Below, piece by piece: positions 34,085-42,363 of a stretch of 64,000 nt of DNA. A model generated the notes under the pieces. The model was given only the letters and a program-made list of their open reading frames with translations, made no database searches and was not told where the DNA came from. The translations under genes were made by a program, and so were the position numbers. The first letter of the stretch is position 1. Every line of letters starts with the position of its first letter. The stretch comes from Salipiger aestuarii. Its GTDB lineage: Bacteria; Pseudomonadota; Alphaproteobacteria; Rhodobacterales; Rhodobacteraceae. The stretch covers positions 57,397 through 121,396 of the forward strand of contig NZ_QLMG01000010.1 in assembly GCF_003259905.1 (NCBI RefSeq). Direction: 5' to 3'.

Positions 34085-35443
34085 TCATTGCGCCGGCTTC
34101 TGCGCGGCTTCGGCAAGGATCAGCTCGGCATCCTCGTCGATGTGCAGATCGTCCCCGGTCCTGTCGCCTGCAAGGGGGTCCGCGTACACCTCCATGTCGA
34201 TCTGGGCCTCGCCTCTGGCCACGATGGCCGTCACCACGGCATCGCCGGTGATGTTCACGGCGGTGCGGATCATGTCCATCAACCGGTCCACCCCAAGGAT
34301 CAGCGCGATGCCTTCGATCGGCAGCCCCACCTGACCAAGCACCATGGTCAGCATCACAAGCCCCACGCCCGGAACCCCCGCCGTGCCGATCGACGCCAGC
34401 ACCGCCATGGCGATCACCGTGACATAGCCGCCAAGGCCAAGGTCGATGCCGTAGACATTGGCCAGAAACACCGTCGCCACGCCCTGCATGATCGCGGTGC
34501 CGTCCATGTTGATGGTCGCCCCGAAGGGCACGGTGAACGCGGCCACCGAATTGTTGACGCCCATCCTTTCGGTCACGCAGCGCAGCGTGACGGGGATGGT
34601 CGCGTTGGATGACGCGGTGGAAAAGGCAAAGACCTGCGCCGGGCGGATCTTTTTCAGGAAGATGATCGGGTTGAGCCCCGAAATCAGCTTGAGGAACAGC
34701 ATCAGCGTGCCGAACATATGCAGCAACAACGCCCCCACCAGCACAAGCACATACGACATCACCGGGATGAACAGCCCCACGCCCTGTTCGGTAAAGGTCT
34801 TGGCGATCAGGCAGAACACGCCATAGGGCGCAAAGGCCATGACGATCTGCACCACCTTCATCATCAGCTCGTTCATGTATTCGCAGGCCTGCACGAACGG
34901 CGTCGACCGTTCGGCCAGCATCAAAGCCGCCACCCCGAGAATGATGGTGTAACAGATGATCTGCAGCATCTCGCCGCCCGCAAAGGCCGCAAACGGGTTG
35001 CGCGGCACGATGGCGGCAAAGGTATCCCAGACGCTGGGCGCATCCCGCCCCGCGATACCCGCCGTGTCGATGCCGTCCATCACGAACCCGTCCCCCGGCG
35101 CCACCGCCAGAGCAATCAGGATCGCGACCGCGATCGCCGTACCGGTCGTCGCAAGGTACAGCGCAAAGCTCTTGCCCCCCACGCGCCCCAGGATACGGAT
35201 ATCGCCGATCCCCGCGACCCCGGTGATGAGCGAAAAGAACACCAGCGGCACCACCAGCATCTGCAACGCGTTCACGAACATCCGCCCGATCATGTAGAAC
35301 AGCCCGCCCACCACATGCGTGTTGATGAAAGCGATCTGCGCCATGTTGAGGATCACCCCCAGCACCAGCCCCGCGCCCATCGCAAGCAAGATCCGCGTCG
35401 TCAGTGACAGCTTTCCGTCACCGTCCCGAAGTGTCGCCCCCAT
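34085..35443 (-). CDS. Dicarboxylate/amino acid:cation symporter (DAACS, GltP/DctA-like)
   Basis: Secondary transporter of 452 residues with the glutamate-transporter fold. Eight hydrophobic spans are visible. The HP1 serine-rich signature appears as FSTASSNATIPVTLRC, and the TM7 motif as GATINMDGTAI (NMDGT is the Na+-site motif), followed by the TAGVPGVGL stretch of HP2. Substrates of the family are glutamate, aspartate, succinate or neutral amino acids; the specificity here is unknown. GGGAGG precedes the ATG at 35443. It lies 2.4 kb from dgcN, so import of glutamate isomers is an attractive idea only. Confidence 0.92.
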   Translation of the reverse strand: MGATLRDGDGKLSLTTRILLAMGAGLVLGVILNMAQIAFINTHVVGGLFYMIGRMFVNALQMLVVPLVFFSLITGVAGIGDIRILGRVGGKSFALYLATTGTAIAVAILIALAVAPGDGFVMDGIDTAGIAGRDAPSVWDTFAAIVPRNPFAAFAGGEMLQIICYTIILGVAALMLAERSTPFVQACEYMNELMMKVVQIVMAFAPYGVFCLIAKTFTEQGVGLFIPVMSYVLVLVGALLLHMFGTLMLFLKLISGLNPIIFLKKIRPAQVFAFSTASSNATIPVTLRCVTERMGVNNSVAAFTVPFGATINMDGTAIMQGVATVFLANVYGIDLGLGGYVTVIAMAVLASIGTAGVPGVGLVMLTMVLGQVGLPIEGIALILGVDRLMDMIRTAVNITGDAVVTAIVARGEAQIDMEVYADPLAGDRTGDDLHIDEDAELILAEAAQKPAQ

Positions 35444-35712
35444 GGTGGCCTCCCGCTGGTTGTGGTTTGGCCCAGTGTGCACCCATTTCTGCAAAACTGA
35501 GATTTTTTTTCGCCATATGCGCGAAAAGCCAACCCCGCGGATACCGCGATGCGTTAGGATACACCGGTTCAGGCATTTTTCAGCGTCATCGCTGCACCTT
35601 GCGCACACAATGGCATGCCGTGGCCAACATCGCCGCCGCCCTCTGTACCGTATTGTGCCTGTGACATTGCGGCGCTACAGCGCGCAACCGGCCCATCGGA
35701 AAGGATCTCGGC

Positions 35713-37104
35713 ATGTCTCAGTTCACGCTCGGATGGGAGGAATGGCTTTCGCTGCCCGACCTCGGCCTGCCAGCGGTGCGCGCCAAGGTCGATACCGGGG
35801 CCCGCACCTCGGCGCTGCACGCCTTTGCCATCGAACCGTTCGGATCGACCAAGAAACCGATGGTGCGCTTTGCCATCCACCCCGATCCAAACGATCCGCA
35901 TCTGGAGATGATCTGTTCGGCCCCGATGAAGGACCGCCGCGAGGTCACATCGTCGAATGGCGAAACCGAACTGCGCTTTGTGATCGAGACGACTGTGAAC
36001 ATGGGCGAGCGCAGCTGGCCCATCGAGGTTACGCTGACCGATCGCGGGTCCATGGCCTATCGGATGCTGCTGGGGCGCACGGCGCTGGATGACGACATGA
36101 TCGTGTCGCCCAGCAACAGCTTCTGCCAGCCCGAACTGTCGTTTGACGCCTATCACGGCATCCCGCGCAGCGAACGGCACCGCCGCGCCCTGCGCATGGC
36201 GATCCTGACCCGCGAGCCGGAAAACTACTCGACCCGCAAGCTGATCGCGGCGGCGGAAATGCGCGGCCATTCGATGGAGGTGATCGACACCTCTCGTTGC
36301 TACATGAACATCCATTCCGTCGGCGGAGAGGTCCATTACGACGGCCGCCGCCTGCCCCATTACGACGCGGTGATCCCGCGCATCGGGGCCTCGATTACAT
36401 CTTACGGCACGGCGGTGGTGCGCCAGTTCGAAAGCATCGGCACCTACTGCCTGTCGGGGTCCGAAGGCATCACCATGTCGCGCGACAAGCTGCACGCGCA
36501 CCAGGTTCTGGCACGGGTGCAGATCGGCATGCCGACAACCGCCTTTGCCCGCAGCCCCAAGGATTCGGCCAACGTCATCAGCCTGGTGGGGGGCGCCCCG
36601 CTGGTGCTGAAACTGCTGGAAAGCACGCAAGGCAAGGGGGTGGTGCTGGCGGAAACCAAAAAGGCGGCGGAATCGGTGATTTCGGCGTTTCAGGGCCTGC
36701 GCGCGGACTTTCTTGTGCAAAGCTTCGTCAAGGAAGCGGCGGGCGAAGACATCCGCTGCTTTGTCGTGGGCGGCAAGGTGGTGGCCGCGATGCGCCGCCG
36801 GGGCAAGCCCGACGATTTCCGCTCCAACCTGCATCAGGGCGGCACGGCCGAGCCTGTGCGCATCTCGCGCCAGGAACGCGAAACCGCGATCCGCGCCGCG
36901 CGCACCATGAAGCTTGACGTGGCCGGCGTGGACCTTTTGCGCGGCGAAGACGGACCCAAGGTGCTTGAGGTCAACAGCTCGCCGGGGCTGGAAGGGATCG
37001 AACGCACCTCGGGCAAGGACATCGCGGGGCTGGTGATCGCGCATATCGAAGCCAAGGTTGCACCCAAGCCCTCGCGCGCCCGTGCCAAGCGCCCCCCCGG
37101 CTGA
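35713..37104 (+). CDS. rimK: Fusion of RimB-like retropepsin domain and RimK ATP-grasp ligase
   Basis: A 463-residue two-domain protein. Residues 1-150 are the RimB / ATP-dependent zinc-protease-type domain with aspartic-protease-like Asp27 in [13 protein letters not shown]. From about 161 to 455 it is RimK, an ATP-grasp ligase adding glutamates to ribosomal protein S6 in gammaproteobacteria: [32 protein letters not shown] and [13 protein letters not shown] (metal-binding Asn/Glu). In Pseudomonas the two are separate genes, rimB and rimK. AAAGGA precedes the ATG. It is divergent from the DAACS gene; the 304 bases after it hold only a 12-base palindrome (37126-37137). Confidence 0.9.
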   Translation: MSQFTLGWEEWLSLPDLGLPAVRAKVDTGARTSALHAFAIEPFGSTKKPMVRFAIHPDPNDPHLEMICSAPMKDRREVTSSNGETELRFVIETTVNMGERSWPIEVTLTDRGSMAYRMLLGRTALDDDMIVSPSNSFCQPELSFDAYHGIPRSERHRRALRMAILTREPENYSTRKLIAAAEMRGHSMEVIDTSRCYMNIHSVGGEVHYDGRRLPHYDAVIPRIGASITSYGTAVVRQFESIGTYCLSGSEGITMSRDKLHAHQVLARVQIGMPTTAFARSPKDSANVISLVGGAPLVLKLLESTQGKGVVLAETKKAAESVISAFQGLRADFLVQSFVKEAAGEDIRCFVVGGKVVAAMRRRGKPDDFRSNLHQGGTAEPVRISRQERETAIRAARTMKLDVAGVDLLRGEDGPKVLEVNSSPGLEGIERTSGKDIAGLVIAHIEAKVAPKPSRARAKRPPG

Positions 37105-37408
37105 CGGCGCGCCCGACCGGCGTGGCGGACATGTCCGGCGGGGATAATTCCGGACGCATGCCTCGGCGCCCCAGGGACGCTTGGGTCGGGGCGGCCAGAC
37201 GTGAACCGCGCCGGGTTCGCCAGAGGCTCCATCGCCCGGGCAAGCTGGCGCATCGTGGCCAACGACGACGGGCGTTCCGGTGACGCCTGCGAACCTGCCG
37301 CCATATCCTGACGCGCGGGCGGCACGACGCCGCAAATCGTCCCCCCGCCGGACGCAGGCCGTCGCGGTCGCATCCTTCCAGCTGGGATGGCTCTGCGCCG
37401 CCTGTCTT
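37105..37408. other. Intergenic region between rimK and the sulfotransferase gene
   Basis: About 300 bases between convergent genes. I see only the palindrome CGGACATGTCCG (37126-37137) shortly after the rimK stop, which might help end transcription. No gene is supported. Confidence 0.5.
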
Positions 37409-38056
37409 TCAGCCGAAGCGATAGCCAAAGCGTGAAATGTCATCGGCGCAGCTTTTTGCCACCGCATCGGCGCTGTCGGCGTCGTAATAGGGGCGCCAGT
37501 CTCGACCGCGCGGCGACGCATTGGCATGGCCGATGTCGGGGCGAAATCCCAGATGCGCGACAAGGGGCGCCATATCCGCTTCAAGTTCCTCAAGCCGAAG
37601 GTAAAGCAGCGCGCGCTCGACCCCGCCGGCGTCGCGCATGTAGTGACGGGCCGGATGGGCGGCGAGGCTGGCAAGCGTGGCGGGGTGCTGAACAAACTGC
37701 GCGAATGCCAGCGTTTTGGCACGGGCCACAGCGGGGTGCGCAAAGGCCTGCCCTTGCAGCCAGTGATAATAGCTGACCACCCGGTCCCACGGGTTGCGCA
37801 CCAGCGTGAAGGTAAACATCCGTGCGATCTCTGCCGAGGTCAGGATGCCGTCGATGTCCGCCAGCGTCGCGTGTTTCCACAGCCGTCCCCTTGCGGGCAG
37901 CGCCGCGAGTCGGCCGCGCCGCCGCAGCGCCTTTGGCGTGTCCCCGATCAGAATGTCATCGCGGTGGGCCCGCGCCTCCAGCGCCGCCGCCATCGAGGTT
38001 CCGCCGGTTTTCGGTATGTGCACAAAGATATAACGGCGGCGGGGCGAGATTATCAT
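37409..38056 (-). CDS. Sulfotransferase family 2-like protein
   Basis: A 215-residue cytosolic sulfotransferase-fold protein. The 5'-phosphosulfate (PAPS) loop is FVHIPKTGGTSM (about 13-24) and the 3'-phosphate motif is TLVRNPWDRVVSYYHW (near 83-98). Members sulfate glycans or lipids; the acceptor is unknown. It stands alone and may be of accessory origin, as such single genes often sit near surface-polysaccharide loci; the nearest glycosyltransferase is 11 kb away. The start at 38056 is before the first conserved strand; a Met 12 codons upstream (38092) is an alternative. Confidence 0.85.
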   Translation of the reverse strand: MIISPRRRYIFVHIPKTGGTSMAAALEARAHRDDILIGDTPKALRRRGRLAALPARGRLWKHATLADIDGILTSAEIARMFTFTLVRNPWDRVVSYYHWLQGQAFAHPAVARAKTLAFAQFVQHPATLASLAAHPARHYMRDAGGVERALLYLRLEELEADMAPLVAHLGFRPDIGHANASPRGRDWRPYYDADSADAVAKSCADDISRFGYRFG

Positions 38057-38168
38057 GCCCGCGAGCCTAGCCTTGCGCGGACCGCCCGTCATGCCCCATT
38101 CTGCCCTTTTCCACGCGCGCGCTTACTTGCATAGTCCCCCCGAAGATCAGATGCGGGAGTAAAATGTC

Positions 38169-39794
38169 ATGGGCTGGCTTGCCAACGAAACCGGGCTTGG
38201 GAAATGCGCTGCGAACTATGTGCCGCTGACCCCGTTGTCGTTCCTGAAGCGGGCCGTTCAGGTCTGGCCCGATCATCTGGCCGTGGTCTACGGCCCCCAT
38301 CGCAAGACCTATGCCGAGTATCACCGCCGCGTCAGCCGACTTGCCTCGGCGCTGACACGAATTGGCGTGGCGCCGGGCGATGTGGTCGCGACCCTTCTGC
38401 CCAATATCCCGGCCCAGGCCGAGGCGCATTTCGGCGTGCCCGCCTGCGGTGCCGTTCTCAACGCCATCAACACCCGTCTGGACGTCGATACCATCGCCTA
38501 TATTCTGGACCACGGCGAAGCCAGGGTGGTGCTCTGCGATCCGCAGTTCATCCCGCATCTGGCCGAGGCGCTGGAGCTGATGGAACAGGACCCGCCCGCC
38601 GTCATCGAGGTCGCAGACCCCCACGGCGGTGCGCATGCCTTTGGCGATTACATGGAATACGAGGATTTCCTGCAAACCGGCGACCCCGATTTCGACTGGA
38701 TCCTGCCCGAGGACGAATGGGAAAGCCTCGCGCTCAACTATACCTCGGGCACCACGGGGCGCCCCAAGGGCGTGGTCTATCACCACCGCGGCGCCTATCT
38801 GAACGCCATGGGCCAGGTACTGAGCTGGCGCATGGTGCTGCACCCGGTCTACCTGACCATCGTGCCGCTGTTTCACTGCAATGGCTGGTGTCATACCTGG
38901 ATGATGCCTGCGGTCGGGGGCACTGTCGTGTGCTGCCGCGACATCACGGCGCGCAACATCTATGACGCCATCGCCGACCATGGCGTCACCCATTTCGGCG
39001 GTGCCCCCATCGTGCTGAACATGCTCGTCAATGCCGCCGAATCCGACCGGCGGCCGTTCGACCAGCTTGTCGAGGTGTTCACCGCCGGCGCCCCCCCCGC
39101 CCCCGCGACGCTGGCCAAGATCGAGACGATGGGGTTCAACGTGACGCAGGTTTACGGGCTGACCGAAACCTACGGGCCTGACGTGGAATGCGCCTGGCAA
39201 GGGGGCTGGGATCACTTGCAAGGCGAAGAACGTGCCGCGCGCAAGGCCCGTCAGGGCGTCGCCATGCCGTTTATGGAACACGTCACCGTGGTGGACGACG
39301 CGATGCGGCCCGTCACGCCCGACGGCGACACCAAGGGCGAGATCATGCACCGCGGCAATGGGGTAATGAAGGGGTATCTCAAGGCGCCCAAGGCCACGCG
39401 CGAGGCGTTTCAGGGCGGGTATTTCCATTCCGGCGACATTGCCGTGCTTTACCCCGACAGCTATCTGCAAATCGCCGATCGCGCCAAGGACATCATCATT
39501 TCGGGGGGCGAAAACATCAGCTCGGTCGAGGTCGAGAACACGCTGATGGCGCATGAGGCGGTGCTGCTGTGCGCCGTCGTCGCCAAACCCGACGATACAT
39601 GGGGCGAGGTGCCTTGTGCCTTCGTCGAGCTGAAGCCGCAGCACACGGCGACCGAGGCCGAGTTGATCGGCTTTGCCCGCCAAAGGCTGGCCGGGTTCAA
39701 GACCCCCAAGCGCGTTGTTTTCGAAGAGCTTCCCAAAACCTCGACCGGGAAAATCCAGAAATTCGTCCTGCGGGCACGCGCGCGCGAGGTCTGA
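38169..39794 (+). CDS. Acyl-CoA synthetase, AMP-forming
   Basis: Adenylate-forming enzyme of 541 residues that would activate a carboxylic acid to its CoA thioester. Motifs seen: P-loop-like YTSGTTGRPKG (about 190-200), the substrate/adenine motif YGLTETYGPD, the hinge region DRAKDIIISGGENIS and the catalytic C-terminal Lys in KTSTGKIQKF. The length and N-terminus suggest the medium-chain/aromatic acyl-CoA ligase group common in roseobacters. DmdB (methylmercaptopropionate-CoA ligase) was considered, but the N-terminus differs from that family. Substrate unknown. It stands alone, with the GGDEF gene converging nine bases downstream. Confidence 0.9.
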   Translation: MGWLANETGLGKCAANYVPLTPLSFLKRAVQVWPDHLAVVYGPHRKTYAEYHRRVSRLASALTRIGVAPGDVVATLLPNIPAQAEAHFGVPACGAVLNAINTRLDVDTIAYILDHGEARVVLCDPQFIPHLAEALELMEQDPPAVIEVADPHGGAHAFGDYMEYEDFLQTGDPDFDWILPEDEWESLALNYTSGTTGRPKGVVYHHRGAYLNAMGQVLSWRMVLHPVYLTIVPLFHCNGWCHTWMMPAVGGTVVCCRDITARNIYDAIADHGVTHFGGAPIVLNMLVNAAESDRRPFDQLVEVFTAGAPPAPATLAKIETMGFNVTQVYGLTETYGPDVECAWQGGWDHLQGEERAARKARQGVAMPFMEHVTVVDDAMRPVTPDGDTKGEIMHRGNGVMKGYLKAPKATREAFQGGYFHSGDIAVLYPDSYLQIADRAKDIIISGGENISSVEVENTLMAHEAVLLCAVVAKPDDTWGEVPCAFVELKPQHTATEAELIGFARQRLAGFKTPKRVVFEELPKTSTGKIQKFVLRARAREV

Positions 39795-39803
39795 GGCACA
39801 GGG

Positions 39804-41138
39804 TCAAAGCGGATCCGCCACCGGCGCCCGCCGATAGTCGTTCGGGGTCGAAACCACGACGCGGTTTCGACCCGACACCTTTGCCGCGTAAAGCGACCGG
39901 TCCGCCGCCTGAAGCGCCTGTTCCAGCCCCGGTTCGCCCGGCGGCAGCCGGGCGCATCCAAAAGACGCCGATGCGCCCTGACCGGACATCCCGCACAGGC
40001 CTCCTTCGGGCATTTCCGAGATCGCGTTGCGGCAGCGTTCAGCAATATCGCGCAGCGCCGCCTCGCGCTCTTCGGTCAGCAGGATAAGGAATTCCTCGCC
40101 GCCCCAACGGGCCAGCAAGGCATTGTCCTGCGACAGGGCCGCGGTCAAGGCATCGGCGACCCCGCGCAGAACCCGGTCGCCCTGGTCGTGGCCGAACCTG
40201 TCGTTGATCGACTTGAACCGATCCAGATCGCACAGGATCAAGCCGCGATAGCGCGTGCGGGACCGGCGCAGTTCCTGCGCCAGGCCATGACGGTTCAACA
40301 ACCGTGTCAGTGGGTCGCGGCGGCCGGTCTCCTCAAGTTGTTCGATGATCGACTGAAGGTAGTGACCAAAGGCCAGCGCGATCAGCAGCATGGCCCAGCC
40401 CAGCACCCCGCACAGAACGGCGATCCGGTTCAGTTCCCCGGGTCCGCCCCCGGCCAGTCGCACGAACAGCGCCCCCGTCAGCAGCGGCACCAGAACCGCG
40501 GCCGCCGCCATCCAGCGCATCACATTTCCGGGCCGTCCGGGCATGAACAGACAGGAAAACAGCGTCTCGTTTCGCAGCAGTGTCACCAGGGCGAATTCCA
40601 GGCACCAGGCGCAGAGAATCGTCCAGATCGCCAGATCCGCGTCCAGCATCACCCCCGTCAGTACCGTTTCAAGCACCGCGATCTTGATCCGAAGCATCAG
40701 CGCCAGCGCGGCCAGCACCGACAGGGTCGCAAATCCGGACCGGCTGAGCAGGGCAACAGCCCCGAGCATTCCAAGCAATTCAAGCGAAACCGAAACCTTG
40801 CCCGAAAATCCTAGCGGATGCAGGCAGAGCGCCCTGGTAAGACGCCCGATCTGGTCAAGGTGGGGCGCCAGCGGCATTTCAAGCAGTGACAGGCAAGACA
40901 GCCCCCCGATCAGCGCGGTGGTCACGCAGGCACAGCTGCGCGCGACGCCGCAGCGGTCTATCAGCGCAAGATGCGCGGCAAAAACCGCGAATACCACCGC
41001 CGACGGAACGCTCATGTGGGCGGTCGTGCCATCCGGACGGGCAAGCAGGCTTTCGATCAGCCCGGCGCACAGGATCACGGCCATCGCGAGCGACAGCATG
41101 CCCACCGCAGAAAACCGCTCCATACCGACCGCGATCAT
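39804..41138 (-). CDS. Membrane-anchored diguanylate cyclase (GGDEF)
   Basis: Makes cyclic di-GMP from two GTP. About seven or eight hydrophobic segments fill residues 8-275, followed by a GGDEF domain (about 280-430) with the active-site form RWGGEEF and the upstream DLDRFKSINDRFGHDQGD metal-binding strand. The inhibitory I-site RxxD expected five residues before GGEEF reads LSQD, so product inhibition through it is unlikely. The signal sensed by the membrane part is unknown. The start is uncertain: ATG 41138 is used; ATG 41123 or a TTG at 41180 are possible, none with a good ribosome site. Confidence 0.9.
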   Translation of the reverse strand: MIAVGMERFSAVGMLSLAMAVILCAGLIESLLARPDGTTAHMSVPSAVVFAVFAAHLALIDRCGVARSCACVTTALIGGLSCLSLLEMPLAPHLDQIGRLTRALCLHPLGFSGKVSVSLELLGMLGAVALLSRSGFATLSVLAALALMLRIKIAVLETVLTGVMLDADLAIWTILCAWCLEFALVTLLRNETLFSCLFMPGRPGNVMRWMAAAAVLVPLLTGALFVRLAGGGPGELNRIAVLCGVLGWAMLLIALAFGHYLQSIIEQLEETGRRDPLTRLLNRHGLAQELRRSRTRYRGLILCDLDRFKSINDRFGHDQGDRVLRGVADALTAALSQDNALLARWGGEEFLILLTEEREAALRDIAERCRNAISEMPEGGLCGMSGQGASASFGCARLPPGEPGLEQALQAADRSLYAAKVSGRNRVVVSTPNDYRRAPVADPL

Positions 41139-41325
41139 TTGGATACCATTTAAACTTGTAGGTCTTAGCGTGCCGCGCAAGTATTAACATATTGTTAACT
41201 AAATCTCAGCCACCCGACCCGGATCCATCCCGGCCGCCGTGCCGGTTTCCCGCGTGGCGTGCATTGCTCCCGCATGCGGCCCCATGCTAGTGTTGCCTGG
41301 AAACGAGGCAGAGCAGCCCAACCCC

Positions 41326-42351
41326 ATGACCGCACTCAAGGAGTATGATCGCCTGGAGGCCTCTGGCCTCTGGCGCCCCGAACCGGACGCGCAGCGCCGC
41401 GAGGTGATCGTGTCGCTTGGCGATGCTTCATTGACCATCTCGGAATTTTCGGGGCGTGCGCTGGCGCATTGGTCGCTCGCCGCCGTGCGGCGCGCCAACA
41501 AGGGCCAGCGTCCCGCCATCTACCATCCCGACGGCGATGCCGATGAAACGCTGGAATTGCGTGACGACGCCGAAGACATGATCGACGCCATCGAACGGCT
41601 GCTCAGGGCGATCGACCGGCGACGGCCAAAGCCCGGAAAGCTGCGTGTTGCGCTGCTGTCGGGATTCGCAGCGGCGGTGCTGGGCGCGGTGGTGTTCTGG
41701 CTGCCCGGCGCGCTTGTGGCCCACACCGAACAGGTGGTCCCGACGGTCAAGCGCGACGAGATCGGCGCGGCGCTGCTATCGCGCATCACCCGCATCGCCG
41801 GCCAGCCCTGCATGACCGACGAGGCGCGCACCCCGCTGCGCCATCTCGCCCTGCGCATCCTGGGCGAGGCGCGGCAGGGCGATCTTGTCGTCCTGCCCGA
41901 TGGCGTGCGCGACACCGCGCATCTGCCGGGCGGGCTTATCCTGATGAACCGCACCATTCTTGAGGCGCACGAAGATCCCGACATCGCGGCGGGCTACATC
42001 CTGACGGAAGCGCTGCGGGCGCGCCGCGCCGATCCGCTCGGAGAGTTGCTGGACCACGCAGGCCTGTGGGCGGCGCTACAGCTTCTGACCACCGGCCAGT
42101 TGCCCGAGGCGGCGCTTGACCGCTATGCGGAATCGCTGCTGACCCGCACGGTCAGACCTGTGCCCACCCAGGATCTGCTTGCGGCTTTCGATGCCGCGCA
42201 ACTGCGCAGCACGCCTTACGCTTTCGCACTGGATGGAAGCGGAGAAAGCACCTTCGATCTGATCGACGCGGACCCGCATGCCACCGATGGCAGCCGCCCC
42301 GTGCTGTCCGACGCGGACTGGGTGCGGCTTCAGGGTATTTGCAGCGGCTGA
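41326..42351 (+). CDS. Membrane protein with degenerate M48-metalloprotease-like domain
   Basis: A 341-residue protein: a cytoplasmic N-terminal domain (1-105), one membrane helix (about 107-130, LLSGFAAAVLGAVVFWLPGALV) and a C-terminal domain. The latter has a stretch HLPGGLILMNRTILEAHEDPDIAAGYILTEALR, written here as its key parts LPGG and the later TEALR, that lines up with the M48 peptidase pattern 'lPGG.i.v...ll...d..elA..l.HE..H'. The HExxH metal site is lost. So a non-catalytic M48-like fold is the inference; no other function is visible. The ATG at 41326 is chosen over upstream Met codons because the conserved-looking region begins there. Confidence 0.72.
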   Translation: MTALKEYDRLEASGLWRPEPDAQRREVIVSLGDASLTISEFSGRALAHWSLAAVRRANKGQRPAIYHPDGDADETLELRDDAEDMIDAIERLLRAIDRRRPKPGKLRVALLSGFAAAVLGAVVFWLPGALVAHTEQVVPTVKRDEIGAALLSRITRIAGQPCMTDEARTPLRHLALRILGEARQGDLVVLPDGVRDTAHLPGGLILMNRTILEAHEDPDIAAGYILTEALRARRADPLGELLDHAGLWAALQLLTTGQLPEAALDRYAESLLTRTVRPVPTQDLLAAFDAAQLRSTPYAFALDGSGESTFDLIDADPHATDGSRPVLSDADWVRLQGICSG

Positions 42352-42363
42352 CCCGCCGTCGCC

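Noticed and set aside
35569..37743. Open frame of 724 codons on the minus strand opposite rimK
   Set aside because: Antisense of the intact RimB-RimK fusion gene, with no family features.
38169..39794. DmdB (methylmercaptopropionate-CoA ligase) for the acyl-CoA synthetase
   Set aside because: The N-terminus and spacing do not match the DmdB sequences I recall, and no other dmd genes are near, so only the general family is called.
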